From: Nageia nagi | Taxonomy: Eukaryota; Pinophyta | Direction: 5' to 3' | Length of the DNA stretch: 64,000 nucleotides | Assembly (NCBI GenBank): GCA_050084985.1 | Contig: JBITNC010000002.1 | Location: forward strand, 34,410,001 to 34,474,000 | Part shown: positions 12,444 to 24,396 of the stretch, piece after piece | Layout of the letters: each line of letters opens with the position of its first letter | How positions within the stretch are numbered: the stretch's first letter is position 1 | Program-made: the position numbers and the translations under genes | Notes under the pieces: model-generated | Told to the model about the DNA's origin: nothing | Databases searched by the model: none | Seen by the model: the letters and a program-made list of their open reading frames with translations, nothing else

Positions 12444-13322
12444 ATGGATTCCAAACTAGGAAATTAACTATAGTTGTAGATTCCTATTTTCAATGGAGAC
12501 CATTGCGAGTAATGGTGCATCCGAATGAGGAAATTTCTTATCTCTCAAGACTTATGGATATTTATTTCCCATTGTTTTACTGACTTAGATGAAGTCGCCT
12601 TTTCAACCATGATGGAAGATGAGAAGAAAGAAGTGTTGGAGAACCGTAAGAAGGATGCCAAGGCATTGTTTACCATCCAATCTGGGATAGATGTGTCCAT
12701 CTTCCTCAAAATTGTAGAATGTAAGAATTCTAAGGAAGCATGGGAGATCTTGGAGATCGCAAATAAAGGATTAGCCAAGGTCCATGTGGAAAAGCTTCAG
12801 TTGTTAAGGAAGGAGTTTGAATCTCTCCATAAGAGAAAGGAAGAGAATATAAGTTTCTTCTTTTCCAAGATTCAAGATTTTGTAAATGCTCTCCATTCAC
12901 ACAATGAAGAGATGGGAGATATCAAAATTGTTGAAAAGGTGCCCTGGAGCTTTCCCAAAAGGTTTGATCTCATTACCACTACCATTGAAGAAGCAAAGAC
13001 CTATTCCAACTCATGCTTGTGGAGTTACAAGGTATTCTAACTACCTATGAATATAAAATTAGTGATAGAGTTAAGTATTTGGACCATGCCTTCCAAAGAT
13101 AATTGAAAATGAAGGGCCAAGAGCCCTCTTCATCAAATCCTAGTTCTTCTTCATCCTCTCATGGAAGAGGCGGAACATCACATGGAAGAAGCGATCACAG
13201 AAGCCAAGGTAGAGGTAGAAGAGGCTATAGAAGAGGTCATTCTAGGGGAAGATCACAAGATGACACCCCTAGACATTATGACTACTATAACAAATATGGC
13301 CATATAGAATCTCATTATTAGA
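12444..13322 (+). pseudogene. Cop-A gag (Ty1/copia), 5' part of the split element
   Basis: The ATG at 12444 lies about 20 bp after the primer site. The frame holds IPIFNGDHCE then CIRMRKFLISQDLW, typical of copia gag (UBN2-type), followed by SKEAWEILEI, VEKLQLLRKEFESLHKRKEE and FFSKIQDFVNAL. After a frameshift near 13010 it continues with an Arg/Gly/Ser-rich basic tail and a degenerate zinc knuckle YDYYNKYGHIESHY in which Cys residues are lost. Early stops (12460-12510) and the frameshift make it dead. The frame is interrupted at 13327 by Gyp-B and resumes at 25247 as KKNSKIKAQ, confirming one ancestral gene. Confidence 0.88.
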
Positions 13323-13327
13323 AGAAG
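13323..13327. repeat. target-site duplication, left copy (AGAAG)
   Basis: AGAAG immediately precedes the Gyp-B 5' LTR and is repeated at 25242-25246 after the 3' LTR. Five bases is the usual size for LTR elements. Confidence 0.93.
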
Positions 13328-14172
13328 TGTAGACACCTAAAAATGTCCCCTTTTTAACTAGTAAACATTGAAATAATCATAACTCTTTATACAAGCCTCA
13401 AATAAGCTTGAAAACTTCATTATTGGATAGCTCTCATCGAGTACATGCAAAACAAGTGGTCACATGACCCCTTTTCGAAAAAATTGACTATTTGGCGATC
13501 GTTTTAATATTGTTATAAAACTGTTAACCAGTCGTCGACGTTCGACTTGAAACGTCGACGTTTTGATCCAGTCGTCGGCGTTCGTATTCCAAACGTCGGT
13601 GACTCTGTAACAGTCGAAAAGACACCAAAATAGCAAAAGGAAGTTGGAACACTTCATTTCTCCAAGATGAGGTGGATAGAGGGGGTCAGTTACGACCTAC
13701 GGTGGCTATTCACTTCCTCTTACCAGCCTTGAAACATCTCATCCAAAATCTATAAATAGTAGCCAATACAAAGCAAAGAGAGGAATTGAACCCATTTTTG
13801 AAGTAGGGTAATGCTGCCAAAATCTTGTGAGCTTATACATTTTATTGTTTTATGCTAGTTTCATTTTAATACTTGTCATACATAGATGCTTTGATGTTAT
13901 TATCTTTTGCATGTGTGTAGGATTTACAGGTTGCTCATATCAAGGGAAGAAGCAAGCAACTCAAAAACAATGAAGATTTAATACTCTTTATTTTGGCACA
14001 TAGCATTTGTAAAAGTCCCTTCTAAGGGCAAATTGTAGTTTGAACTAAGATTGAATATCATTTTGCAATTATAACATGTCTATCTATGTTATATAATTTG
14101 AGGTTCAATGAAGATTGAAGAATAATTGTATTTTATGTTATTCTACATTCCAGCTCAATTTTCATTGCAACA
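13328..14172 (+). repeat. Gyp-B 5' LTR
   Basis: TGTAGACACCTAAAAATG ... TTCATTGCAACA, 845 bp with TG...CA ends. A promoter-like TCTATAAATAGTAGCC lies near 13748. It aligns over its full length with 24397-25241. Differences are few (roughly 1%) except in a CpG-rich stretch at about 13530-13616, where most of the changes cluster. Confidence 0.95.
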
Positions 14173-14175
14173 TTC

Positions 14176-14192
14176 TGGCGCTAGAAGGAGGG
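14176..14192 (+). other. Gyp-B primer-binding site
   Basis: TGGCGCTAGAAGGAGGG begins three bases after the 5' LTR. The TGGCGC start is typical of Tat/Athila-type plant gypsy primer sites. I cannot assign the tRNA with certainty. Confidence 0.7.
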
Positions 14193-16088
14193 CCCCTCCG
14201 TTATTGAGAGGGAAATTTTGTTTATGATTCTACCTTTCTGTTGTCTGGTTTTTTCAGATTTTTCTACGCATTAACTTTAAATTTTGGGTTCTGTGCTTTT
14301 TCAGGAACTTATTGCAGAAACATCGGTGACTGATATCAAACACCAGCGATCGGGAATCAAATGCCAACGATTGTCATCAAACACCAGTGACTGTCATTAA
14401 ACACCAACGTTCCCTATCCAAATGCCAGTGACTGTAATCAAACACCAACGTTCCTTGTCTAAACATCAACGACTCATATCCAGGTCGTTTTATTTCTTTT
14501 TGCTATTTCTAAAAAAAGTAAAATGAAATTATGTTATGAAAAAATATTTTTTGAGTGTGATTCCTTTGCCTAGAGTGCATATAAGAATGGGTAGAAAAAG
14601 TTAAATGCATATCTTTTATTAATTTACTTTACGTATGAAGTTATGTATTTTCATGCTTTGGGTGAAGGGCACGTACATATTAATACTTTTTATCTTGTCT
14701 ACTTATGCTCTCCATTTGCGCTTCATGCGATCTAAGGTGATCAGAATAGACTTGATAAGAAGGGATAAATTAACTTTTCTTTCCTTTCACACTCACACTA
14801 TCATTAATTGGGTTAATTTATCTACATCTAATGACCTCTTACTAGTAAGAGGAGGCAATTTACCACACATAATACTTCCACAATTGGAAGAGGTAAATGG
14901 ATCACACTTAATTTGGAATGAACTTAAGGAAAATAAATCGGGGTTTTGGATAGTACAAATCACATTAAAGGGTTAATGAATTGGGTGGATTCGAACACAC
15001 TAAGTACTTCCACTTGACAAAGTATGCACTCACTTTTGCACTTCGAGTGATCTTAAGTGATCAGAAATAAGTTAAGTGGAAGAGGTAAAATTTATGCACA
15101 TTTTATTTGGAAATTTACTTCACATTAACACTCTTGAAGAGGTCTGCCCTTACCACTCCATTGGAGGTCGAAGGGATGTGACCCTTGGAGGAATAATTGA
15201 ACCACATTTAATTAATTTATCTACACATAATACTTCCACAGCTGGAAGGGGTTAATGAACATTACTAAGAGGTTGGATAATGAACCACATTATAATTAAA
15301 AAAGAACAACGGGGTTTATTAAGGTCAAGATCCATCTTATAATAAACTTTTGATTGTGTCACATTAAGATAAGATAAATGAATGGACATGAATGTTGGGG
15401 AGGGTAGTATGCATAATTGCATCTTACTTGTTTAAATTGCATTTCATAAGGCCTTAAAGGATATAATTGAACATTAACAAGTTGGATGTCACTACCAACC
15501 ATTAATTCTTACTTCTTTGTACCCACCGACATCACACACTTGAAGCCATAGAGCCAGTTACGCTTAGAGGTAATGACCAAGGTGACTCTCCTTTAGGTAG
15601 GAGTCAAAAAAGGAGACTCTTTTAGAACCAAGCCAAGAGCCATAGAAACTTGTGAATATTACTTAGAATTACCCAACCTACCTTGTTTAACACTTGACTA
15701 GTCAAAACAAATTAGAAAAATTAAAAGACTAAAATTAACAACTCATATCGTTCATTTAACTCAGACATTAAAAATATGTGAAAACTTAAAAAAGATAATC
15801 ACATCATTAAAAGTAAGCTTGCATATAGGATGTTTGTGCATCAAATTGTTTTCTCGAAAACATAATATAAAAGATAAAAATAAAACTTCTTTTACGATGT
15901 TTGTTTATGTGTTCAAAAACTGAATTGACATGTTTCATTTATGGAATGATATAATAGGTCATACAAAGGAATAGGTTTAAAAGATGATTAAAAGTTGATT
16001 TTATTTAAGTTTTTTACTTTGAACCCCCTTTGTAACAAATAGAAACATAGGCATGTGTCAGTCACTCTAGATCCGTACAAATTTTGAG
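14193..16088 (+). other. Gyp-B untranslated leader
   Basis: About 1.9 kb between primer site and gag frame. It contains the motif array at 14318-14481 and semi-repetitive phrases around 14630-15300 built on TTTACACTTC/ACTTCCACAATTGGAAG-like words with Gly/Glu-free, stop-rich frames. The 113-codon frame at 14635-14976 overlaps these phrases and has no domain character. Confidence 0.7.
14318..14481 (+). repeat. eight-unit 20-21 bp motif array in the Gyp-B leader
   Basis: Eight head-to-tail units start AAAC or AAAT and follow the pattern AAACACCAACGTTCCxxATC (for example starts at 14318, 14338, 14359). They vary mainly at the central CpG-bearing positions. Unit 1 (AAACATCGGTGACT) matches the LTR word AAACGTCGGTGACT at 13 of 14 positions. 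Confidence 0.85.
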
Positions 16089-19000
16089 TTGTTGAGAACA
16101 ATTAAAAGGCCTTTTAATTTTATCATTATGAGATTTGTCTTGGATGCACTTTTAAATTATGTTCCTTTTTCTATCAAAGTAAAACCAAAAATACGAAGAT
16201 TATGTTCACATATTGCAAAGTCAACCTTAGATACTTATTCTACTTCAAAGGTCATGAAGAATGATTTTTATGTTGACATTGAAAAGCTTTTAGCATATTT
16301 AGCAAAGAAAGAACAATGTACCATACCTCTTCTTCAATCCTCAGAAAGCCTTGTTAGATCCCATGAAGAGCTAGAGTATAGTTCTTCCATTCCTTCGCCC
16401 TCATCATGGGATGAGTTTGACACTAAAAATAATGAGCCCATCATAAAGGTTGAAAGCTCATCGACACATATCATCAAATTAAAATCTTGTTGTGCATCTC
16501 CTTTCGAGACTATCGAACCTAATGAATCCAATTTGCTAAGTGATGAATCGAGTATTAATGCCAAAGGCCTTGCTGCAACATCCTATGCTAAATCATATGA
16601 CCTCCTAAAGTTAGATACCTGGATGTCTTTACTCCCACCTTGGGAGGAATATGATATTAAAGAAGAGGAGTTTGACATGAATCTTGAGGACCTTTCAGAG
16701 CATTCTTCAGAATTGCAATTTCATTCTCCTCCCCTTCTTGAGGCTACAAGACCTTCTATTGATTCCCATGAATCTCATGATATTATTGAGTGCAAGGATG
16801 AAACTTGTTCATTCTCATCACAAGTAGAAATTGGAGAGCCTCACATAAGAATTAAGAAATCCATAGATTGTATTATTGAATCTCAAGAATTTCAATCACA
16901 AAGAAATGAAAAATATAAAGATAAAATTTTCAAAACTAACACGCATGAGCTTAGGAATGAACATCCATGTAGGGAAATAACACATCATGATAATGATACA
17001 AAGTTTTATGAGGATGAATGTTGTTCGAACCCACTAAAAATACCTTCAAACTATCAAACTAGCTTGATGAAAAATGGGGAATGTGATAAAGAAGATAGCC
17101 CTACAACAAATAAATTACTTGGGAATATTTTCTATGATGAAAAAGCTAAGAATATTTTGCAAAGGGAATCCCATAAACAACAACAAGCATGTTCTTCTCA
17201 CGAGCAACATGACAAAACCTTCAACGAGTTTATCGACAAAATGAAACAAGAAGAGATAAGACAAAAGCATGATGTAAAAACTTATGTAAACCAAAAGAGT
17301 CAAGCTTGGGTGCAATTATCATCACCTCTTAATTACCAAGTATGGAGATATCAAAACTCTAACCTTGATCAACAAAGAGAATTGCCTCTTGAGAGCTTAA
17401 ATTATCAACCTCAAAACCCCTCTTCACAAGCTAGGATAACTGACCCCACCTATCAAAAAACACTTCATAGGGCTAGGTCTTGTATGGAATATTTTGATAG
17501 AATGACCTTGTATTCAGTAAGAACCTCACACACAACTCCTCAATGTAAGATCTCAAACAAATTCTTCTATGATCCTTACTCCCGTGAAAAACCCTCATCG
17601 CAAGAAAAATGTAGAAAAGCTTTAGCTAAACAATTCAGGGTAGGAGAGATACCCTCTTTTGTGGAGTTGGAGGCAAAGAGAAAACACATAGAGAGAGATT
17701 ATGAAGAAACTATAAAATTTAGTAAGAGATATGAAGATGTTCAAAGTAAGTTAGAAGAGGAAGCCAAACTTAAGGAAAAGAATATAGAACTTAAAGAAAA
17801 AGAAAAGCAAGAGTTTGACAAACAACGACAAATTTTTGATAAGGTAAAACAAGAAGTTTGAGATAGTTGGTTACTTCATGAGAAGTCTCAACAAAATAAA
17901 GTACAACCATATACAACTCTTAGAAATTCAATGCAAGAGTATCATTTACCTTCTAATCTTTCATCATTACCATCTTCAGTGTTATCAAGATCTTCTGATG
18001 ATGATGAATCTTATAATTCAGACCTGAAGTTAGAAAGAAATACCAATCATAGAAGATATCAAAAACATCCTCAGGGTAGTTGGACAGATAAAGAATTAGA
18101 AGATTTCATGAAGGATTTCATGAATAAAGAAATGAACATATCAAGGTTCCAGAAGTTGACATATGATAATATTTGCAATGAACCCATCCATCCAAGTGTC
18201 CCTAAGAAGAAATTACCTTACAACTTTGAAATGCCTAAGATAATTCCTTTTACCAGAAATGAGGATCCTAAGGAACATTTAAGGTGGTTTAAGTTCTCAA
18301 ATTACCTCATTTCTAATGATGAGGACTTGATGCTATGTTTGTTCCCCATGACGCTTGCATCCCAAGCCCTGGAATGGTATAATAATTTACCACGACATAG
18401 TATTTATTCATTTCCTCAATTGGCAGACTTGTTCTTACAACATTTTAGGATTTATATCAAAGAGGAATCTTCTATTACGGATCTTGTAGAACTAAAACAA
18501 TCTCAGAATGAATCAATTATTGACTTTGTTTCACGATGGAGAGATATACTCTATCGCATGCCCTATACCTTACCTTAGGAGGAGTTAGTTAAATTATTCA
18601 GTCAAAATTGTTTAAGGCCTATAGCTAGTATATTACAAATCCAATGATATAATACTCTCAAAGAAGTTATTGCTCACGCAGTTATAATTGAGAAGGTCAA
18701 AATTGAATATGGTGAAATAAAAATTACGAGGAAAGAAAAATATAACAAAAATGAGTATTGTAATTATCACCATCAAAGGGGTCATAGTACAAAAAATTGT
18801 CTATCATTGAGAAATAGAATGCAAAATTCAATCAAAGATAATAACTTGGAAGTTGAAGACCATATTTCTATTTCAGATCAAAATTTAAAAAATTATCAAG
18901 ACTCACTTCTTTCATATCAAGTAAATACAGTATCTACTGTACCTAATTACAGTCAAGTGATACACACCTGGAATCCAAGTAATCAACCTATTATAAGAAT

Positions 19001-20045
19001 AGTTGGAGTTGATACTGGAACTCAAAACATACAAGAAAAATAAATTGATATATCATATAATCAAAAATCCAAAATGCAAGTTCCTCCATTGATACATCAT
19101 CCTATAATTTCTTTTTATGACCATGAGAGACAATCAAACAAGGGACTTCAAGGGTTAAATCCACCTCTCCATGTCATCGGTAAAGTAAATGGTAAAATTG
19201 TTAAGAGGATATTAATAGATGAAGGGTCAGATGTCAATATCATATCTACATCAGCATATCACAAATTGAATCTTCCCTTCTCTCATATTTCTTTGCCATC
19301 ATTACAAATAAAAGCATTTAATAATGCCTTATGTTCAACAATAGGATCAATAGTGTTACCCATCACCATTGGATGTAAGACGATACAAACATCATTATAT
19401 ATCATCGAAGGAAACATCGAACAATATAATATTCTTTTAGGTAGACCATGGATTCAAGAAATGGAATGTGTCCCATCTACATTTCATGGTTGTCTAAAAT
19501 ACATTCATGAGGGAGTACTCCATTGTGTACGAAGAGATGAAAATCCATACTCACATTATAATATTACAAAATCATTGAAAACGAAACCTCCTATACAAAA
19601 TTCAAAAGGAAGATCATCATCCATTTTTGCTAGGCAAAGACATAATCATAAAGATATGAGATGGGAATTAAAATCCAAAGATGATTACATTGATGGAATG
19701 CAATCATCGAAACAACCTAAGAGGGTGGTAGATCATATAATGAAAGAAAACCTAAAGCCTAAGTCAATAAAATATGATAAGTATGGACATCATGTTTATC
19801 ATCATCAATTGGGGCATAATACTAAACATTGCCACCAATTAAATCATGCCCTTCATGATTTGATGGATGATAGACGGTTTGAGGTAGATATACCTTTATT
19901 GATAGATAACAATTTACATCATCTACAAAATACATACATACATTCCACACAATTAAACAAGGATGAATTGTGTTATTTGCATAAGGATATTCAATCTCCA
20001 TCACATCATTCACATTGGGGCAGTAGTCCCCCATCTTACTTTTGA
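16089..20045 (+). pseudogene. Gyp-B gag-protease polyprotein, one frame with four stops
   Basis: A single frame of about 1,319 codons is broken only by stops at about 17859 (TGA), 18576 (TAG), 18643 (TGA) and 19041 (TAA), with no frameshift. Residues 1-590 form a charged, Ser/Glu-rich region ending in a Lys/Glu coiled coil with no known domain; an extra N-terminal part of this size recalls Ogre ORF1. The gag core lies at 18270-18550 (HLRWFKFSNYLISNDEDLM, LASQALEWYNNLP). The knuckle CNYHHQRGHSTKNC spans 18759-18800. The aspartic protease has RILIDEGSDVNIIS at 19208, with active Asp codon at 19218 and DEG replacing DSG, plus flap-end motif YNILLGRPWI near 19425. A second knuckle-like HVYHHQLGHNTKHC follows near 19790. 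No polymerase follows. Gag would build particles and the protease would mature them. Confidence 0.88.
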
Positions 20046-20617
20046 TCTCCTCATGTTCTACATAGATCACATTGGGGCAATTGCCCTCCATCAAAAAAAA
20101 AAAAAATTATCAAAACATGATTTAGAAATCACACAAACATCAAAATATGATTAAAAACTAAAATGATCATATCTGATTTTCAAATAGGTTATAATATGTT
20201 TATTGCATTTCCATGTCTTCCTCTTTTTCCACCTCATATTCATCCCCCATTATGTTGGAATATTTGAGTATTAGATTATATTCTAACAATTCATCAAGGC
20301 ATATATACTATACATTATCCATGATCACTTCCATACCATTATACAAATATGTTTAATACTTATTGTAAAAGAGATAGTTTATGAAATTAATATTCTTGAC
20401 TTTACCAACCTTCATCATGAAATTCTTGAAACTTTGGATGATAAACAAACATGATTATGATACACTTAGGGTTATTATGGACTCATACACATTTTCACAT
20501 TTAAATAATCTTAAAACAATCAAGAATGAGGTGTTACAAGAGCATGATTTCTAGCGAAAGTATTACATGTTCATCCTATTATTCGCTTCATCTCGAACCC
20601 AAGAATCATTTGATAGT

Positions 20618-20698
20618 TTTATAAAAAAAAAAAAGAGAAAAAAAAAAGAAAAAAAAAGAAGAAAAGAAAGAGAAAATATGATGACAAAAAAAAAAAGT
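20618..20698 (+). repeat. purine-rich A/G tract
   Basis: About 80 bases are almost only A and G (AAAAAAGAGAAAAAAAAAAG and similar). It could be slippage-derived or an internal polypurine tract; nothing decides between them. Confidence 0.8.
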
Positions 20699-21530
20699 AT
20701 TACTACATCATATCAATGATTCTTGGGTGATTACAATATCCTCTACCGGGGCTATAGACGCCTAACTGGCAGTAGAGCAAGGTTGTAGTGAGATCGAGGG
20801 GTTAATCCTCATCGGGGCTATGGACGCCTATCTGGCAATGGGGCATACCTTACGAGTGGCGACATGTCCATATTGGTTAGCAACCTTCTTTCCTATAGAC
20901 CTCTGTACGTTTCATATGGATGAACTAGCTTATATATTTTATGCTCTTGTGACATTTAGTTTGAGATTGTCTAGAGATGGAAATAAATATCATTGCACAC
21001 ACACGAGTCTATGATAATTTTGAGAACATCATGACTTTGTTTTATATCATCTAAAGAAGAAAAAATCTAATGGTGATTGGTTAATATGGTCAACTTGAAT
21101 ATTATGATCATTACATTTCTTCATCATCCCATACCTCCATCCCATACTATTTATTATTACATAGTAATTAATATTACACTTATGTTTATCAATGCCTTGA
21201 TGAGTTGATTAGTTTATCTCTCTAAATACTCAATACATCCTATGTCTATTCATTTGTTATACTATTTTCATATTAACATCCACCACCACCCCATACACAT
21301 TATACTATACCAACTTTCATATTTTATTATCCAACATCCATATATTTTCTAATCCATCTTTACTGATTATTAAATTGGAGGTGCTTCCATATTATTTGGG
21401 AAAAAGAGCGAGTACTTGCTCTCCCCATTAATATGGGAGTCAACATTGTTGTTGTTAAAACCTTTTTGCTTCTATTCTTATCTACAAGTTTAAGCAAGAA
21501 ATTGCCCTTAGTATATTGATAAAAGTCAAC

Positions 21531-21760
21531 CCTAGAACATTGTTAAATTTTATAGCTTCCATTATTCTTTGGGATCGAGAATAAGAAATCATTCTCCCCA
21601 TTGAATTGGAAGTCAATGTTCTTTTCCTATCATATCCCATCCATTTCAACCCCCTAGAACATCGTTAAAAAGCTTCCATCATTCCTTGGGATCGAGAGTA
21701 AGAAATTGCTCTTCCCTTTGAATTGGAAGTCGATGTTCTTCTCCCCTTTCCATTCATTAT
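21531..21760 (+). repeat. 122-bp tandem repeat in Gyp-B
   Basis: CCTAGAACATTGTTAAA ... GAATTGGAAGTCAATGTTCTT starts at 21531 and again at 21653 with modest divergence. A third, more diverged partial copy precedes it at about 21405-21450. Confidence 0.8.
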
Positions 21761-22229
21761 CATCTACCCATAAATTGAATGTGTGTTACATCTTGTTCCA
21801 TATCCTTTGTACATGTTATCATAAAATAAAAAGTATTAGTAGCCAAGTTTGATAAATGATACAATCTAATACTGCAATTTTTCAAATCATTATCCTTAAA
21901 TTTTCAGATATTTAATAATATCCAAATCAACATCGATGATTGAAATAATAATAAAACTAATAACAATAATCGAAAAACTTATTCAATCTTGAGATACACC
22001 ATCAATGTGTAGCACATCAAAGTACATTCATGATTAAAGTCTAATAATCATGCTTTTAAATGTCTTAAGAATGAATAATAAAATACATAATACAATCATC
22101 TATCATTATGTTGATCCTTGTAGTAAACTTGAGTTTGTATCATCATCTCAATAAATGAGGTAGAATGCATTTGTCTTGTTTTCAAGTCATGTTCAACAAA
22201 AAACCTCAATCATAGAAAAACATATTTCT

Positions 22230-24240
22230 AATGATTTTTGCAAGAAATGATCATGAAACCCATTCTACTGGGGCAAATAGTAGAATTATCAAACATTAAA
22301 ATGTTATCTACTTTGAAAGGACTCCACGTCACATACATGCTAATGGCATAGAGCCTATGGAATACAGTGTTCCATAAAATAGCATGTTGTAGACAAGCAT
22401 GAGTACTTAGTAAAATGTAGAACTTATTTTCAAAATACTTTGATTGTGAAAATTCAAAATTTTATGTTTGATTATAATCTGGGGCAACTATGATTGTCCA
22501 TGACTCAAAGCAAATCATTTGACTCTATCATCAACCAACAAAATCAAGATTTAAAATATTCGTACATAAGTTGATAAACTCAAGTGTATGAGTCTTGACT
22601 TAACCACTTACTAACCTCAAGTATATTTATGAGTCTAGTGATATTTGTATAAGTCAACAATGATAACATATTAGTTTGCTTGTATCTTCTTAAGATACAT
22701 GACTATGTTTGCTCACCACATCATGCAATAAACATGCAAACTCGATCATAAATGATTTCATCATGAATCCTTGATAGGACAAACACCATTTATTGTTTAT
22801 GATCTTACAATGAATCATGAACTTCTTAGTTCAAATCATGTGTCATGTTATGCATGTTTAGTCATCACTTATTGTTATACGTATTCAAAGAAACCCTAGT
22901 CATCAAAAAACATGATTCCAATGATTTTTGTAGAACATACTCTTCTAGAGTAATAACATAATAATTGAAATTTTAATTAGTGCACACAAAAGGGACTTCA
23001 TGTCAGATACCTGACTCGGCCCCATACATTCCTCGAAATAAACACAAGACACCCATGTAATGATATATGGAAACAAGCCTTTAGTACCTATTTGGTGCAC
23101 AACCAACGTGTGTTCAAAACACTTCAATTGCAAAGCTCACAAAATCATACTTGGATAATTGGGATAAATACAATTTCCCATGACCTAAAATCAAACCTTA
23201 TGTTCACCTATAAATGATTGAAACAATAAGGTTAGAATCATTCATACATTCATCTTACTTGTTCACTAGCTAATATGCATTAGTTTTTTGAACAGTCTAT
23301 CATCATCATCACTGACATCATTAGTCAGTTCAAAAGGGGTCATAATGCTAAGAAAAGCACCACAATCACATAGTAAGCTCATGATCACTTAGTAAGACCA
23401 TGGCTACTTCTCTCTTAAAATGTACTCAAAACATTGTTAATTAGAAAATCGAAAGTTATATGTCTACTCACGGTTAAGGTAATTAGGATTGCCTATAACC
23501 TGAAATAAGATGTTTATGCTCAATATGATTCTAAAAAGACTTATGCAAAAGATCATCATGAAACCCATTCTGTTGGGTCAAAAGCAGAGAAAAATGGAAG
23601 ATGACTTGTATATAGAAAACAAGCTTCCTATCACATACTCGCTTCGGCATGCATAGACAAACTAGAGTCTTGTCATGCAACTACCATAAACAGCACATAG
23701 CATGGAGATTGACACAAGTGTAGTTTTGATGTATTACAATATCATTTTCAAAATGTATCAATTGCAGAAGTTAAAAAAAAAAAAAAAAAATCATATTCAG
23801 TCATGGCGAGGGCTATCCTCCTGATAACATCGGATGATGAAATATATATAAATAACAAGTTTTGATTTAGAGAAGCTATAATTATATCCTACTAAAAGAT
23901 CTTAAGCTTTATACGAAAAAAGATTTTGATGATATTTCTTAACAATATCGTTAACATTTACAAATATCAAAGAAGGTAAAATGTGATGTATCATTATTAC
24001 AGGAGATCACCTTGAAACCCCGTTGTCGGGACAAAAGACAACACCATCAAACCCATATACTAAAGGGGACTTATACGGTACATGTGCGCTTAGACATGCA
24101 GAACAACATAACAGAAATGTTATCTAGCTGTCACATAAGCTCAACACATTGTCATATCGAAAACAGTCACTTCTGAGGTATATTAAAATTTGTTTTCAAA
24201 ACTACATCAAATGTAAAATGAAAACACATTTTATCATAAT
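22230..24240 (+). repeat. diverged repeated modules in the Gyp-B 3' region
   Basis: A phrase of the type ATCATGAAACCCATTCTxxTGGGxCAAA, then a unit with CATAC..GACTC/CGCTT, then a segment ending TTTCAAAAxxxxTTCAATTGxxAA, recurs at about 22245, 22920, 23560 and 24005. The copies are too diverged to define exact borders by eye. Confidence 0.55.
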
Positions 24241-24382
24241 TTGATAAATCAAAATTTTGATTCATTTAAGAAATTGAGTCAAAAATTATATAATAAAAAA
24301 GCAACAACAAACAATCAAGCAATAATGCTTCTCATTTTATATTTTTGAAATCATCAACCACATATTTTTGGTTGATAATTTC

Positions 24383-24396
24383 AAAAAGGGGCAAAA
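24383..24396 (+). other. Gyp-B polypurine tract
   Basis: AAAAAGGGGCAAAA lies directly against the 3' LTR. This is the expected plus-strand DNA priming site. Confidence 0.85.

Larger units (their letters stand above)
20046..24382 (+). other. Gyp-B long non-coding 3' region
   Basis: 4.3 kb without reverse transcriptase, RNase H or integrase motifs on either strand. It starts with a repeated phrase CACATTGGGGCA (20008, 20067), a purine-only tract at about 20620-20698, and a twice-used CGGGGCTATxGACGCCTA phrase (20747 and 20815). A 122-bp tandem repeat and a set of diverged modules follow and are listed separately. Confidence 0.75.

Noticed and set aside
20820-21014. 64-codon ORF in Gyp-B as a possible remnant of RT
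   Set aside because: No RT motif; it starts in the repeated GGGGCTATGGACGCC phrase and has no homologous counterpart in other frames nearby.
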